The notes under the pieces: generated by a model
Databases searched by the model: none
What the model saw: only the letters and a program-made list of their open reading frames with translations
Told to the model about the DNA's origin: nothing
Translations under genes and position numbers: made by a program
Origin: Stramenopiles sp. TOSAG23-2
Lineage: Eukaryota; Sar
Length of the DNA: 10,823 nt
Assembly (NCBI GenBank): GCA_900128395.1
Contig: LT649987.1
Span: 1-10,823, forward strand
Direction of reading: 5' to 3'
Shown: positions 1-6,947 of the stretch, piece after piece
How the letters are laid out: each line of letters starts with the position of its first letter
Numbering within the stretch: position 1 is the first letter of the stretch

Positions 1-15
1 AAATTAGCATGGACA

Positions 16-60
16 CAGGCCTTTCAACATTTTACTCTTGAAAATTGTGTTTTTCTGCCA
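16..60. repeat. Direct repeat, copy 1 (45 bp)
   Basis: This 45-bp block, starting CAGGCCTTTCAAC and ending TTTTTCTGCCA, recurs at 822-866 with one mismatch (T at 38, A at 844). Similarity continues weakly for about 10 more bases (ATGTTTT in both, after a one-base offset) and then fades. The sequence to the left of each copy is unrelated, so the repeat has a sharp left edge. The length is far beyond chance even in AT-rich DNA. It may be a terminal repeat of an element or a small segmental duplication. Confidence 0.9.
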
Positions 61-821
61 ATGTTTTCTGTTTTTCATTTCCTATCATATTTATACTTAA
101 CCTAGTACTTTTCATATACTCAGTAGAGCATCGGCGGAACCTTAAGACCTTAAGTTGGTTCCTTTGGTAGTTTGTTTTTTGGCCTACGGGTTTGGGTAGC
201 AGTGTTTGCGTCGGCGTGATTGTTGACCATGTAGTCATGGTTTATAGTCACGGTCACGTGAATTGGGTTGGAGTACCAGTTTTTTTGTGTTTGGTACATT
301 GTTATTTTAGATTTTCGTCTACGCCTAGCCATTCTCACCAGGAAAGGCCCTTTGGGTACACCTGGCACCGTTAAACTACATCGGTAGTTGTCAAACGGGG
401 TGATCGAGAGAATTCATAATTTACCTGAGTTATGGAATTTGTTGAATAGTATTTTAGACCTAATGGTTTAGGACACTATCGGCAAGGTTCTTGGTCTGTT
501 TGTAGTTCTGGAAAAGGTTGAAGGGAAATCAAGAATTTTCTGTTTTGGGGAACTAGTTGAAGGTTGGACTTTCAATTATTTTATGCTGGAGTGGTGTAAT
601 ATATAACTCTGTGGATTTCAATGAACTCTATCGCAATGTTACGATTCATTGTCCATCTTTCAGTTTAGTGAGATAGATTTGTCTCAGTTATTGTATTCTT
701 TCTGGAGAGTAGGAATTATCATTTGAGTAAATTAAAAATAAATTATGCATTAATTAAATATATATGCAAATAAAACTTTTTTTAAGGTACACTTAAATCT
801 CTTTTACAAACAAAAAAACCC
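61..821. other. Gene-poor interval between the direct repeats
   Basis: No convincing gene was found in these roughly 760 bases. From about 100 to 700 the sequence is visibly richer in G and C than other spacers and strongly skewed to G and T on the plus strand (A and C on the minus strand). Reading both strands gives only short frames (72 codons or fewer) broken by many stops, and no protein domain is recognisable. From about 715 to 820 it returns to the usual AT-rich spacer composition. The skew and the flanking repeats suggest a decayed element or non-coding transcript, but the sequence does not prove either. Confidence 0.6.
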
Positions 822-866
822 CAGGCCTTTCAACATTTTACTCATGAAAATTGTGTTTTTCTGCCA
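822..866. repeat. Direct repeat, copy 2 (45 bp)
   Basis: This is the second copy of the 45-bp repeat at 16-60, identical at 44 of 45 positions. It lies 72 to 116 bases beyond the stop codon of the minus-strand deubiquitinase gene, so it probably falls within or just past that gene's 3' untranslated region. Confidence 0.9.
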
Positions 867-871
867 CATGT

Positions 872-877
872 TTTATT
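872..877 (-). terminator. Candidate poly(A) signal of the deubiquitinase gene
   Basis: The plus-strand TTTATT reads AATAAA on the minus strand, about 60 bases after the TAA stop at 938-940. This is a normal distance for eukaryotic 3' end formation. Such hexamers are frequent in AT-rich DNA, so the call rests on position as well as sequence. Confidence 0.4.
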
Positions 878-937
878 TTATTTTTTTGTCTTCACATTGC
901 ATGTTGATTTTTTCCGCCCCTAAAATGAACAACTTTT

Positions 938-3451
938 TTATGCATGATCATAGATATCTAATGTATCTCGAATAATGACTGGCCCACCACCATATCTTTG
1001 CTTTAAATATGTAAATATTTTCTTATTGACACCTCGATAATGTATGATCTTTTTCAATTTTAACTTTGGTGTCTTTAAATCTTCTAGTAATAATGTTTCA
1101 TTGGAAATTGGTGGAGGTGGTGGATACCCACTATATCCATTAAATCCCCATCGATATCGTAATATACGGCTAAATGAATTACTTCCAGAATCATCAAATA
1201 AAAATGCTTTCCAATGACTTAACCAATCCGCATCGATAATATACCATTTATCATTTGGTCCAATAACATCTTCATTCACATTTTCATTTTCTAAAATCAT
1301 TCGGAAAAATTCCCTATCTAAATCACGTTTCCTTTCCCATATTTCTTTCTCACTTTCACATTCCTTGCATTTATCAGAAATTGTAGTATGATTTTGAATG
1401 CGCCCATCAAATTCACCAAATAATTTTGCCATTCTGGCATACGTACATTTTGGTATTGGTACAAACTTATCCACATAACGTTGATAACAATTACTATGAC
1501 GACATAAAAACCTAAAATTATTAATAGGTCCAGGATGATATGATGTCCTTAATTTTTTTAACCAATATTTTGATACATATAATGATGACTGTAGACGACT
1601 ATTGATATGTAATGACGATGATGATATTGATGCATTCATATTATTATTATTGTTCTTATAGCTATTGTTTCCTAATAATAATGATGATACTTCAACTTGT
1701 AATGCTTCAATACATTTCATACGTTTTAAATCACTCGGTTTTCGTTTTGTATAAATTAATATATACGCTTGGCGATCCAATATATCTTCTACATCACTTA
1801 CTAATGTGATTTTATTATCATCGCATTTGTACCATTCATATAAATCATCATTATTATTAGTATTATCACTTCTTATTGATGATGGTATAATATTACTATG
1901 ATGTTCCATTTCCCGTCTTACAAATGCTATATAATGCCCTCGTTTACAACTTGAACCTTGATGTTCTATTAACCCAATTAAATCATAAACAGCAGATTTT
2001 TCATTGTCCATATTATTACTATTGTTATTACCATATGTACTTGTTAATAATTCTTTCAAATTTAAATCATATAGAGGATAATCAATATTAGTTGATATTT
2101 TGACACTTTCATTTACTGAATTATATTTAAACCTTTTCAAATGCAAAATTAAAGTTTCGGGTGTTTCTTTAATTGATATTGTTTTAGTTGCTTCTACATG
2201 TTTATGGCAATTATTACAATGGTACAAATCATTCACACCTGATAACAATTCCATAGAAAATGTTTTTTTCAAACAATTTATCAATGTAACATCGTTTTTA
2301 CTTATTGTTTCCTGAAGCTCGTTTCCACGTAACATTTTTTGGTCCTCTTCCTCTTTATTTTCAACGATACTATCAGGTCGTTTTTCTTCTACAATCGTTG
2401 TTAAATTATTAATATCTTGATTGTCATTTTCACGAGCCATCGTATTATCATTGTTATCAATATTACCATTATCATTATTTGCTGAAAATGTCGAAAAGAA
2501 ACTCCATGTCCACCATGAAGATGTTGCATTATCTATTTTCTCTCTATCTCTATGAATGTCTTTCTTGGGTATCTTCTTTTTATCCTCGTAATGATAAGTT
2601 CCATTCGTCTTTTTGTCATTATTATTATTATTATTATCACAATCATCATCTGGCAATTCAACAGTAAGTCCAGTCAAAAAACTTTCATATGTAATTGATA
2701 GATGATTACATTCTTTACATAATATATTACATTGTTTTAATCCGCCAAATGTGTCATTAACAAAACTCTCTTCAGTATACATATAATTATTATTGTACCG
2801 TCGTTTTTTATTTTTTTTACGTTTGTTTATTCGCTGACTATTATGATTATTTTCAAAAATAACATGTTGACTGTTGTTATTTTTTATTTTAGATGGAATT
2901 GGTGCTAAAGTCATTTCATGGATAACATTTAATATGTGAATAAGAAATTCATGAGCATCTTGTTGTTTGGAACCTCTGAAATGGCTGAATAAACGAGCAA
3001 ATAATAAACGCAATTTATATGGTGAGAAAAATACTTCTTTATCATCTTTTGCAATTTCAAGCGTATCAAATTTCATATTTGATAATTTTTCTTCATTAGT
3101 ATTTACAATAATATGAATAGCTCTTTCTATTTCATTGACTAAACGTCGCTTCAAATCAACAGTTCGGTCTTCCCTGGATGGAAATGGGCGAGCAGGTAAT
3201 ATTCCATCTATGTCATTGATATCTGATATTCTATTTGAAAATATATAACAATTAGCCAAAACTTGCAATGCGGCATTTAAGTAACACGTATTTCCTAAAT
3301 TTTTCAATTTAATAGGTGACGTAGAATTATTATAATATTTTTTTTTATTTTCGTGAAGAATAATATTATTGTTACTACTTATAATTTTATGGGAGACTGC
3401 AGATGATATTGGTATAAACGACGACGATGACGATGATGAAAAAGACGCCAT
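938..3451 (-). CDS. Ubiquitin carboxyl-terminal hydrolase (USP family) with two C-terminal DUSP domains
   Basis: This 837-residue cysteine protease should remove ubiquitin from proteins. The USP catalytic domain spans about residues 47-570. It contains the Cys box NLGNTCYLN with nucleophile C56, QQDAHEFL at 163-170, and a zinc ribbon formed by C245/C248 and C412/C415. The His box is RGHYIAF with H506, followed by WYKCDD with D544/D545 as the third catalytic residue, and the domain ends at AYILIYTKR. All key residues are present, so it should be active. Residues 270-388 are a low-complexity Asn/Asp/Glu-rich insertion between the zinc-ribbon halves. Two DUSP modules follow: about 624-690 (YVSKYWLKK, PGPINN, FLCRH) and about 733-834 (WYIIDADWLSHW, YRGV, YGGGP). 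Catalytic domain followed by tandem DUSPs resembles USP20/33 and USP48, but no N-terminal UBP zinc finger is seen. The N-terminus is a Ser run. The frame is unbroken over 2.5 kb, so no intron is needed. The start is ATG with A at -3 and G at +4. Confidence 0.95.
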   Translation of the reverse strand: MASFSSSSSSSFIPISSAVSHKIISSNNNIILHENKKKYYNNSTSPIKLKNLGNTCYLNAALQVLANCYIFSNRISDINDIDGILPARPFPSREDRTVDLKRRLVNEIERAIHIIVNTNEEKLSNMKFDTLEIAKDDKEVFFSPYKLRLLFARLFSHFRGSKQQDAHEFLIHILNVIHEMTLAPIPSKIKNNNSQHVIFENNHNSQRINKRKKNKKRRYNNNYMYTEESFVNDTFGGLKQCNILCKECNHLSITYESFLTGLTVELPDDDCDNNNNNNDKKTNGTYHYEDKKKIPKKDIHRDREKIDNATSSWWTWSFFSTFSANNDNGNIDNNDNTMARENDNQDINNLTTIVEEKRPDSIVENKEEEDQKMLRGNELQETISKNDVTLINCLKKTFSMELLSGVNDLYHCNNCHKHVEATKTISIKETPETLILHLKRFKYNSVNESVKISTNIDYPLYDLNLKELLTSTYGNNNSNNMDNEKSAVYDLIGLIEHQGSSCKRGHYIAFVRREMEHHSNIIPSSIRSDNTNNNDDLYEWYKCDDNKITLVSDVEDILDRQAYILIYTKRKPSDLKRMKCIEALQVEVSSLLLGNNSYKNNNNNMNASISSSSLHINSRLQSSLYVSKYWLKKLRTSYHPGPINNFRFLCRHSNCYQRYVDKFVPIPKCTYARMAKLFGEFDGRIQNHTTISDKCKECESEKEIWERKRDLDREFFRMILENENVNEDVIGPNDKWYIIDADWLSHWKAFLFDDSGSNSFSRILRYRWGFNGYSGYPPPPPISNETLLLEDLKTPKLKLKKIIHYRGVNKKIFTYLKQRYGGGPVIIRDTLDIYDHA

Positions 3452-3767
3452 GATGCCAGCATGTATGAAATTTTAAATGGATTGTCTTGATATCAATATA
3501 TGTACACACTTCTACGAAGAGTATATATTACCATTGTTATGACGATTTTATCTTCTACTATTTTATTCTATTTACAGTATTTATATTTGGCATGCTTTTT
3601 ATAATATTTTTAAAAAACTGTGGACCCTACTACAAATTATTAGAGAGGATCCTTACAGGTACATTGATTGTGCCCTTAATAATTTATTTTTTTTAAAAAC
3701 TTTTTTTTTGTTGTATGAATTACACCTTTTTACGAAGGTAGAAAATTTATTATTTTTGCTATTTGAC
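3452..3767. other. AT-rich spacer upstream of the deubiquitinase gene
   Basis: These 316 bases separate the start of the deubiquitinase gene from the end of the small minus-strand frame at 3768. A 69-codon plus-strand frame at 3487-3696 is very rich in Phe, Ile and Tyr, as random AT-rich DNA usually is, and I do not call it a gene. The interval should hold the deubiquitinase promoter. TTTATT at 3746-3751 (AATAAA on the minus strand) could end the small gene at 3768-4016. Confidence 0.5.
3746..3751 (-). terminator. Candidate poly(A) signal of the small minus-strand gene
   Basis: AATAAA on the minus strand lies 17 bases after the TAA that closes the frame at 3768. It gives modest positional support for a transcribed gene there, though such hexamers are common in this AT-rich spacer. 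Confidence 0.3.
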
Positions 3768-4016
3768 TTATTTCCATCTCGAATTATTATGCAAAGCTTT
3801 TGCTAATAATTTTTTACCTTCATCTGATAAATGCCGTTTGAGTTGTGGCGCAAACCGATTACTATCTGTACCTTTTTGTTGAAAATCTTTCTTTGATTCT
3901 TTCAACACATCATTTACATTTGTAATTAAGCCATTTCCAATTGAAGTAATAAGATGATACTTAAATCTACATATTCTCGCCTATGTCACGCGGGCATTTT
4001 TGCTCACAGGTCCCAT
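3768..4016 (-). CDS. Possible small gene, interrupted by one in-frame TAG (short intron or pseudogene)
   Basis: On the minus strand an ATG at 4016 (context CCAATGGG, G at +4) opens an 83-codon frame ending in TAA at 3768-3770. A single TAG falls at codon 12 (3981-3983). After it, 70 codons are open and look coding: balanced composition, Lys/Asp/Glu/Gln-rich, with pieces such as LKESKKDFQQKGTDSNRF and LKRHLSDEGKKLLAKAL that are unlike the Phe/Ile/Tyr translations of neighbouring spacer. A 48-nt intron at 3960-4007 (GTGAGC to TTTAAG, phase 0) would remove the stop and leave an exon of only three codons. Shorter alternatives also exist: 30 nt from GTGACA, or a 27-nt option ending at the TAG itself. 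I do not recognise the family, and no signal peptide or membrane span is visible. It could equally be a decayed gene or the last exon of a longer gene. An AATAAA follows the stop by 17 bases. Confidence 0.35.
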
Positions 4017-4560
4017 TGGGTTATCGTTGGTGTGGGATAAGTAATCGCAAAAAGAAGAGGGACAAAAAATAAATGCACAATATAAATGTATACATGTAAA
4101 TGTGTACAATCAATGAAGGATGTACATGCACCACACAAATATATACAGCGATTCAATCATCGAATAGTTTTCCATATTTTCAATTTTATTTAACACCAAG
4201 TGTAGAAGAAGTTGAAGAAGAGGAACGTCGCGAACGACAACAGAACGAACAAAGAACTGGAGGGGGGGAAGATTGGAAAGGAAAAAACAGAAATTTAGAC
4301 AAATGATGAAAATGCGCACATAAATTTGTTCGTGCGGGGATGTTTGTCGTTTAATTATTTTTGCCACATATATGTATCTCTCTACTTCTCCAATACGTGC
4401 ATTACGTTGTATAATATGACAGATTATCTCTTTTTTTTTATATATTTATAATCTCTCGCTACAAAAAAGAAAGAATATATTATTTTGGCTTGTAAATTAA
4501 AGAGATAAATTTTGAGAGAGAAATACAGAGAACGTAATTGTACACACTTTTGTTCATGCT

Positions 4561-4588
4561 TTTTATATATATATATATATATATAAAA
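4561..4588. repeat. Self-complementary TA tract
   Basis: A run of alternating T and A flanked by TTT on the left and AAA on the right forms a 28-bp perfect palindrome able to extrude as a cruciform. Such tracts are length-variable between individuals and between assemblies. Confidence 0.85.
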
Positions 4589-4620
4589 AATTCTCTTATT
4601 TATAATATGATTTATATAAC

Positions 4621-4675
4621 ATATGAGTAAGAGAAAAACACATATATGATATATAAAATGTTCTCTTACTCATAT
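4621..4675. repeat. Perfect 15-bp inverted repeat (hairpin) with 25-base loop
   Basis: ATATGAGTAAGAGAA at 4621-4635 is exactly complementary to TTCTCTTACTCATAT at 4661-4675, separated by 25 AT-rich bases. The arms contain GAGTAAGAG, so this is more than the surrounding TA repetition. It lies about 255 bases beyond the stop of the minus-strand PH-domain gene. It could be a structured 3' element, a replication or attachment feature, or a foldback remnant. Confidence 0.85.
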
Positions 4676-4772
4676 ATATATATATATATTAAAAAAATAA
4701 TATTCTATTTTTTATAATTTTTTTTTTAATTTATAAGACCCGGACAATCTGAGAATTTTAATTTTTTTCTTT

Positions 4773-4778
4773 TTTATT
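4773..4778 (-). terminator. Candidate poly(A) signal of the PH-domain gene
   Basis: TTTATT on the plus strand reads AATAAA on the minus strand, about 150 bases after the TGA stop at 4930-4932. It is the nearest canonical hexamer I found downstream of this gene. Confidence 0.3.
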
Positions 4779-4929
4779 ACTTCGCGTATTTAAAAAATGG
4801 CACTCATGATAGTACTAATTTAATATATGGTCCAAATTCAACAATTTTTTGTTCCAAGATTCACTCCCTCTCTCACTACTGGGATACAGGCATCTGTTGA
4901 TAAATAAAATAATATCTCTCCCCAATCAC

Positions 4930-6108
4930 TCAACGTAAAAGATTCATTTGACTTGCAGTTCTAATCCCAGCAGGTGGTCTTGGAAGTTTTTCATTTCGAT
5001 TTCTGCTTTCATAACCATAATCCAAACCTGCATCATAGTCATAATCTTCATCTTCCGTTACAGATGATAATCTGTTATTACCAGATGATGAGAATGTTAA
5101 TGTACTACCATTAATATTCATATTTTGCATTGATGCGGTACGAATTCCTGGTGGTGGTCTATGCTTTAATTTTGTTTGTTGAATTTTATGATGTGGGATA
5201 GATCTAACATTATTACCACTAGAATATTGCGGATCGCTTCCTACATAACGTTGATCTAATACAGGTGCATTACTCAAAATTTCTCCAACTTTGCTAAAAC
5301 CTCTTCCTCTCGTATGAATATTTGGATCATATCGTGGTTTAACATTATTATATTGATCTGATGCACCTTTCACCATATTACGAATACCTGGTGGCGCTGG
5401 TGGCAATGCTCCACGTGCATAAGATGTATTATCCATCTCATAATTAAGTTCCTCATATGACAATGTAGTTGCATTTGATGTAACAGGAGCATTGGCATAT
5501 TTATCCTCAATCGTGTCCAATACATCATCAACTAATGAATATCTTCTTCTTCTTTCCGGTTCTTGCGGTGGTGGTGCTGATTTCACTTTTTCAGCACGTT
5601 TTTTTTTAAATTTTTGCACGTGGTGTTTGCTATGCTTAGAAACTTTCTTCTCTTTCTTTTTCTTCTTCTTTTTCCTTTTATTGAATTTACCACCATGTGC
5701 TTTACGAATGTTAATTACCCATTTGTCAGCATCATCTGAGGAGACAGCACGAAGGCCATATGATTTGTATTCAAGCACACCACTATTTGAACTTGCAAGT
5801 TTTTGACCTTGATGCCTTTCTGAGATTACATCAAATCTTAAACTTGATTTGTGTCCAGAGTGATTTGCTCCACGAGTAACCGTTATACTACCAATACTAT
5901 CCTTGCCAAGGGGAATAATACCCCTTAAGTCATTGTACGTTTTTCCAAAGGAACTGACAGTCATCTTTTTGTAATATCTTAATTCAGTTGGATACAATAT
6001 GAAATAACGTTTGTTCCACATTCTAAAATGTGCAATACCTTCCGTATTTTTTTTCTCTAAATAACCTTCCATGACGACATCTTCTGCATTCCAACTACGA
6101 CGTTCCAT
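4930..6108 (-). CDS. PH-domain protein with poly-Lys segment and three PPxGIR motifs
   Basis: This 392-residue protein is a likely membrane- or phosphoinositide-binding adaptor; no enzyme domain is visible. An N-terminal PH domain covers about residues 12-138. It starts MEGYLEKK, continues RMWNKRYFILYPTELRYYKK, and ends in a C-terminal helix DADKWVINIRKA with the conserved Trp130. A strongly basic stretch at 141-177, including a run of seven Lys, could act as a nuclear signal or bind acidic lipid. RRRRYSLV at 186-193 is a basophilic-kinase-like site. The rest looks disordered, with three copies of a short motif: PPAPPGIR (236-243), RPPPGIRTAS (317-326) and RPPAGIRTAS (377-386), the last close to the C-terminus. 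The start at 6108 is the only upstream ATG in frame; the frame stays open to 6168 but without another ATG. Context is A at -3, G at +4. The stop is TGA. The PH fold is confident but the biological role is not known. Confidence 0.87.
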   Translation of the reverse strand: MERRSWNAEDVVMEGYLEKKNTEGIAHFRMWNKRYFILYPTELRYYKKMTVSSFGKTYNDLRGIIPLGKDSIGSITVTRGANHSGHKSSLRFDVISERHQGQKLASSNSGVLEYKSYGLRAVSSDDADKWVINIRKAHGGKFNKRKKKKKKKEKKVSKHSKHHVQKFKKKRAEKVKSAPPPQEPERRRRYSLVDDVLDTIEDKYANAPVTSNATTLSYEELNYEMDNTSYARGALPPAPPGIRNMVKGASDQYNNVKPRYDPNIHTRGRGFSKVGEILSNAPVLDQRYVGSDPQYSSGNNVRSIPHHKIQQTKLKHRPPPGIRTASMQNMNINGSTLTFSSSGNNRLSSVTEDEDYDYDAGLDYGYESRNRNEKLPRPPAGIRTASQMNLLR

Positions 6109-6301
6109 ATTTATATTATTAATACTAATAACACTTCTACTAATAAAAAAAACAAAACAAAGAAACAATTGAATATATTTTGTGTATGTGTGTGTATATA
6201 AGCTTATGCGTCAACACTTAATGGTATATTCTTATCTTATCTGACTTGTTGTCGTCTAATACATCTCTTTCTCTCAATAACAATAATATCAAATATTTTA
6301 G

Positions 6302-6313
6302 ATATCCGGATAT
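6302..6313. promoter_or_regulatory. Palindrome ATATCCGGATAT, copy 1 (candidate factor-binding site)
   Basis: This perfect 12-bp palindrome lies about 195 bases upstream of the ATG of the PH-domain gene. The core TCCGGA occurs only here and at 6799-6804 in the window as far as I can see. A dimeric DNA-binding protein is a natural candidate, but no function is shown by sequence alone. Confidence 0.35.
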
Positions 6314-6348
6314 GTATGTGGATTTGTGTGCCGCATTCCAGCAAAGCT

Positions 6349-6510
6349 CGAGCTACCGGCATAGTAATCTGGTATAATAATCTGGTAATAAGCCAGGATA
6401 GATCTACCAGCAATTTTAGCTTGGAAGACTCTGCGCTTTAGCTTGCCAGCTTGCCCAGCTTGCCAGAGTAGCATACAGTAGCTACCACTAGTACACTAGT
6501 AGCTAGCTCC
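6349..6510. repeat. GC-richer patch of nested short tandem repeats
   Basis: Several short tandem units lie side by side. A 13-bp unit starting TAATCTGGTA occurs twice (6365-6390). AGCTTGCC occurs three times (6440-6447, 6448-6455, 6457-6464). CACTAGTA occurs twice in tandem (6486-6501), followed by AGCTAGCT. The patch is visibly richer in G and C than its surroundings and has no credible open frame. It could be a regulatory array, a minisatellite cluster or a short inserted element. Confidence 0.6.
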
Positions 6511-6795
6511 ACCTAACAAATATTCAGTGCTTTACTCATCCCTATAATGTTTAATATATTTTACCCTTAATAATACTAAAATGGTTTCTGGTACTTTGCT
6601 ACTTTGCTACTTTTTTGTTTAAGGTAGTACATAATATAATAATAAGTTTTGCGAAGCTGTATATAGTGCTATTTAATGTATAATTATGAGAGGAATAATA
6701 CATATTTTTCACATATACCCCTGGTATACGATACGATAAGAAATGTGTGTTATCAAATATATATATATTTGTAATATTAAGTTTGTCATCATGAT

Positions 6796-6806
6796 ATATC
6801 CGGATA
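6796..6806. promoter_or_regulatory. Palindrome TATCCGGATA, copy 2
   Basis: ATATCCGGATA here matches 11 bases of the palindrome at 6302-6313. It lies about 100 to 150 bases upstream of the possible starts of the plus-strand gene, mirroring the first copy's position relative to the PH-domain gene. Confidence 0.35.
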
Positions 6807-6947
6807 GTAGTTGTCATCTTATTATACGTTAAGATGGATGGATAGATTCATCATTAATACATACTTTAGGATAACTGTGTGTGTGTGTGTACGATATATG
6901 GTAAAAAATGGCCCCTTCATCTTGTATGCGAAATATTACAAAAAAAA

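Larger units (their letters stand above)
4017..4929. other. Long non-coding spacer between the small gene and the PH-domain gene
   Basis: No convincing gene was found. The first part holds a plus-strand block of about four-fifths purine at 4203-4290. The middle is dominated by TA repeats with a long self-complementary tract and a perfect 15-bp hairpin (listed separately). The last part has T-rich runs and the likely 3' end of the PH-domain gene. A plus-strand frame at 4100-4306 ends in a Glu/Arg-rich stretch, but its first half looks random, so it is not called. Confidence 0.5.
6109..6907. other. Divergent intergenic region between the PH-domain gene and the plus-strand gene
   Basis: About 800 bases lie between two genes that point away from each other, so both promoters should be here. 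It contains TG tracts at about 6181-6196 and 6876-6890, two copies of a palindrome TATCCGGATA, and a GC-richer patch of short tandem repeats. The remaining frames (for example 6599-6817, minus) are short and Ile/Tyr-rich and are not called. Confidence 0.6.

Noticed and set aside
3487-3696. 69-codon plus-strand frame resembling a small membrane protein
   Set aside because: It is dominated by Phe, Ile, Tyr and Leu, exactly what AT-rich spacer DNA encodes by chance. It has no hydrophilic pattern between spans and no homology I recognise.
4100-4306. 68-codon plus-strand frame ending in a Glu/Arg-rich stretch
   Set aside because: The first half looks random (Cys/Thr/Ile-rich from spacer DNA) and the Glu/Arg part simply follows from the purine-rich block. 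No splice or homology support.
4110-4367. 85-codon minus-strand frame upstream of the small gene
   Set aside because: Its first codon is GTG, not ATG, and the translation is hydrophobic and Leu/Ile/Phe-rich without recognisable pattern. It is the complement of the purine-rich block.
5492-5806. 104-codon plus-strand frame opposite the PH-domain gene
   Set aside because: Its Phe run is the complement of the poly-Lys codons of the real gene.
6109-6168. Hydrophobic 20-residue N-terminal extension of the PH-domain protein (possible signal anchor)
   Set aside because: The extension would start at TTG. The first ATG in frame is at 6108 with good context, and a PH domain is expected in the cytosol.
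6879-6947. N-terminal extension of the plus-strand gene from the TG tract
   Set aside because: It would start on a GTG inside a TG microsatellite and would translate spacer sequence. The first in-frame ATG is 6948.
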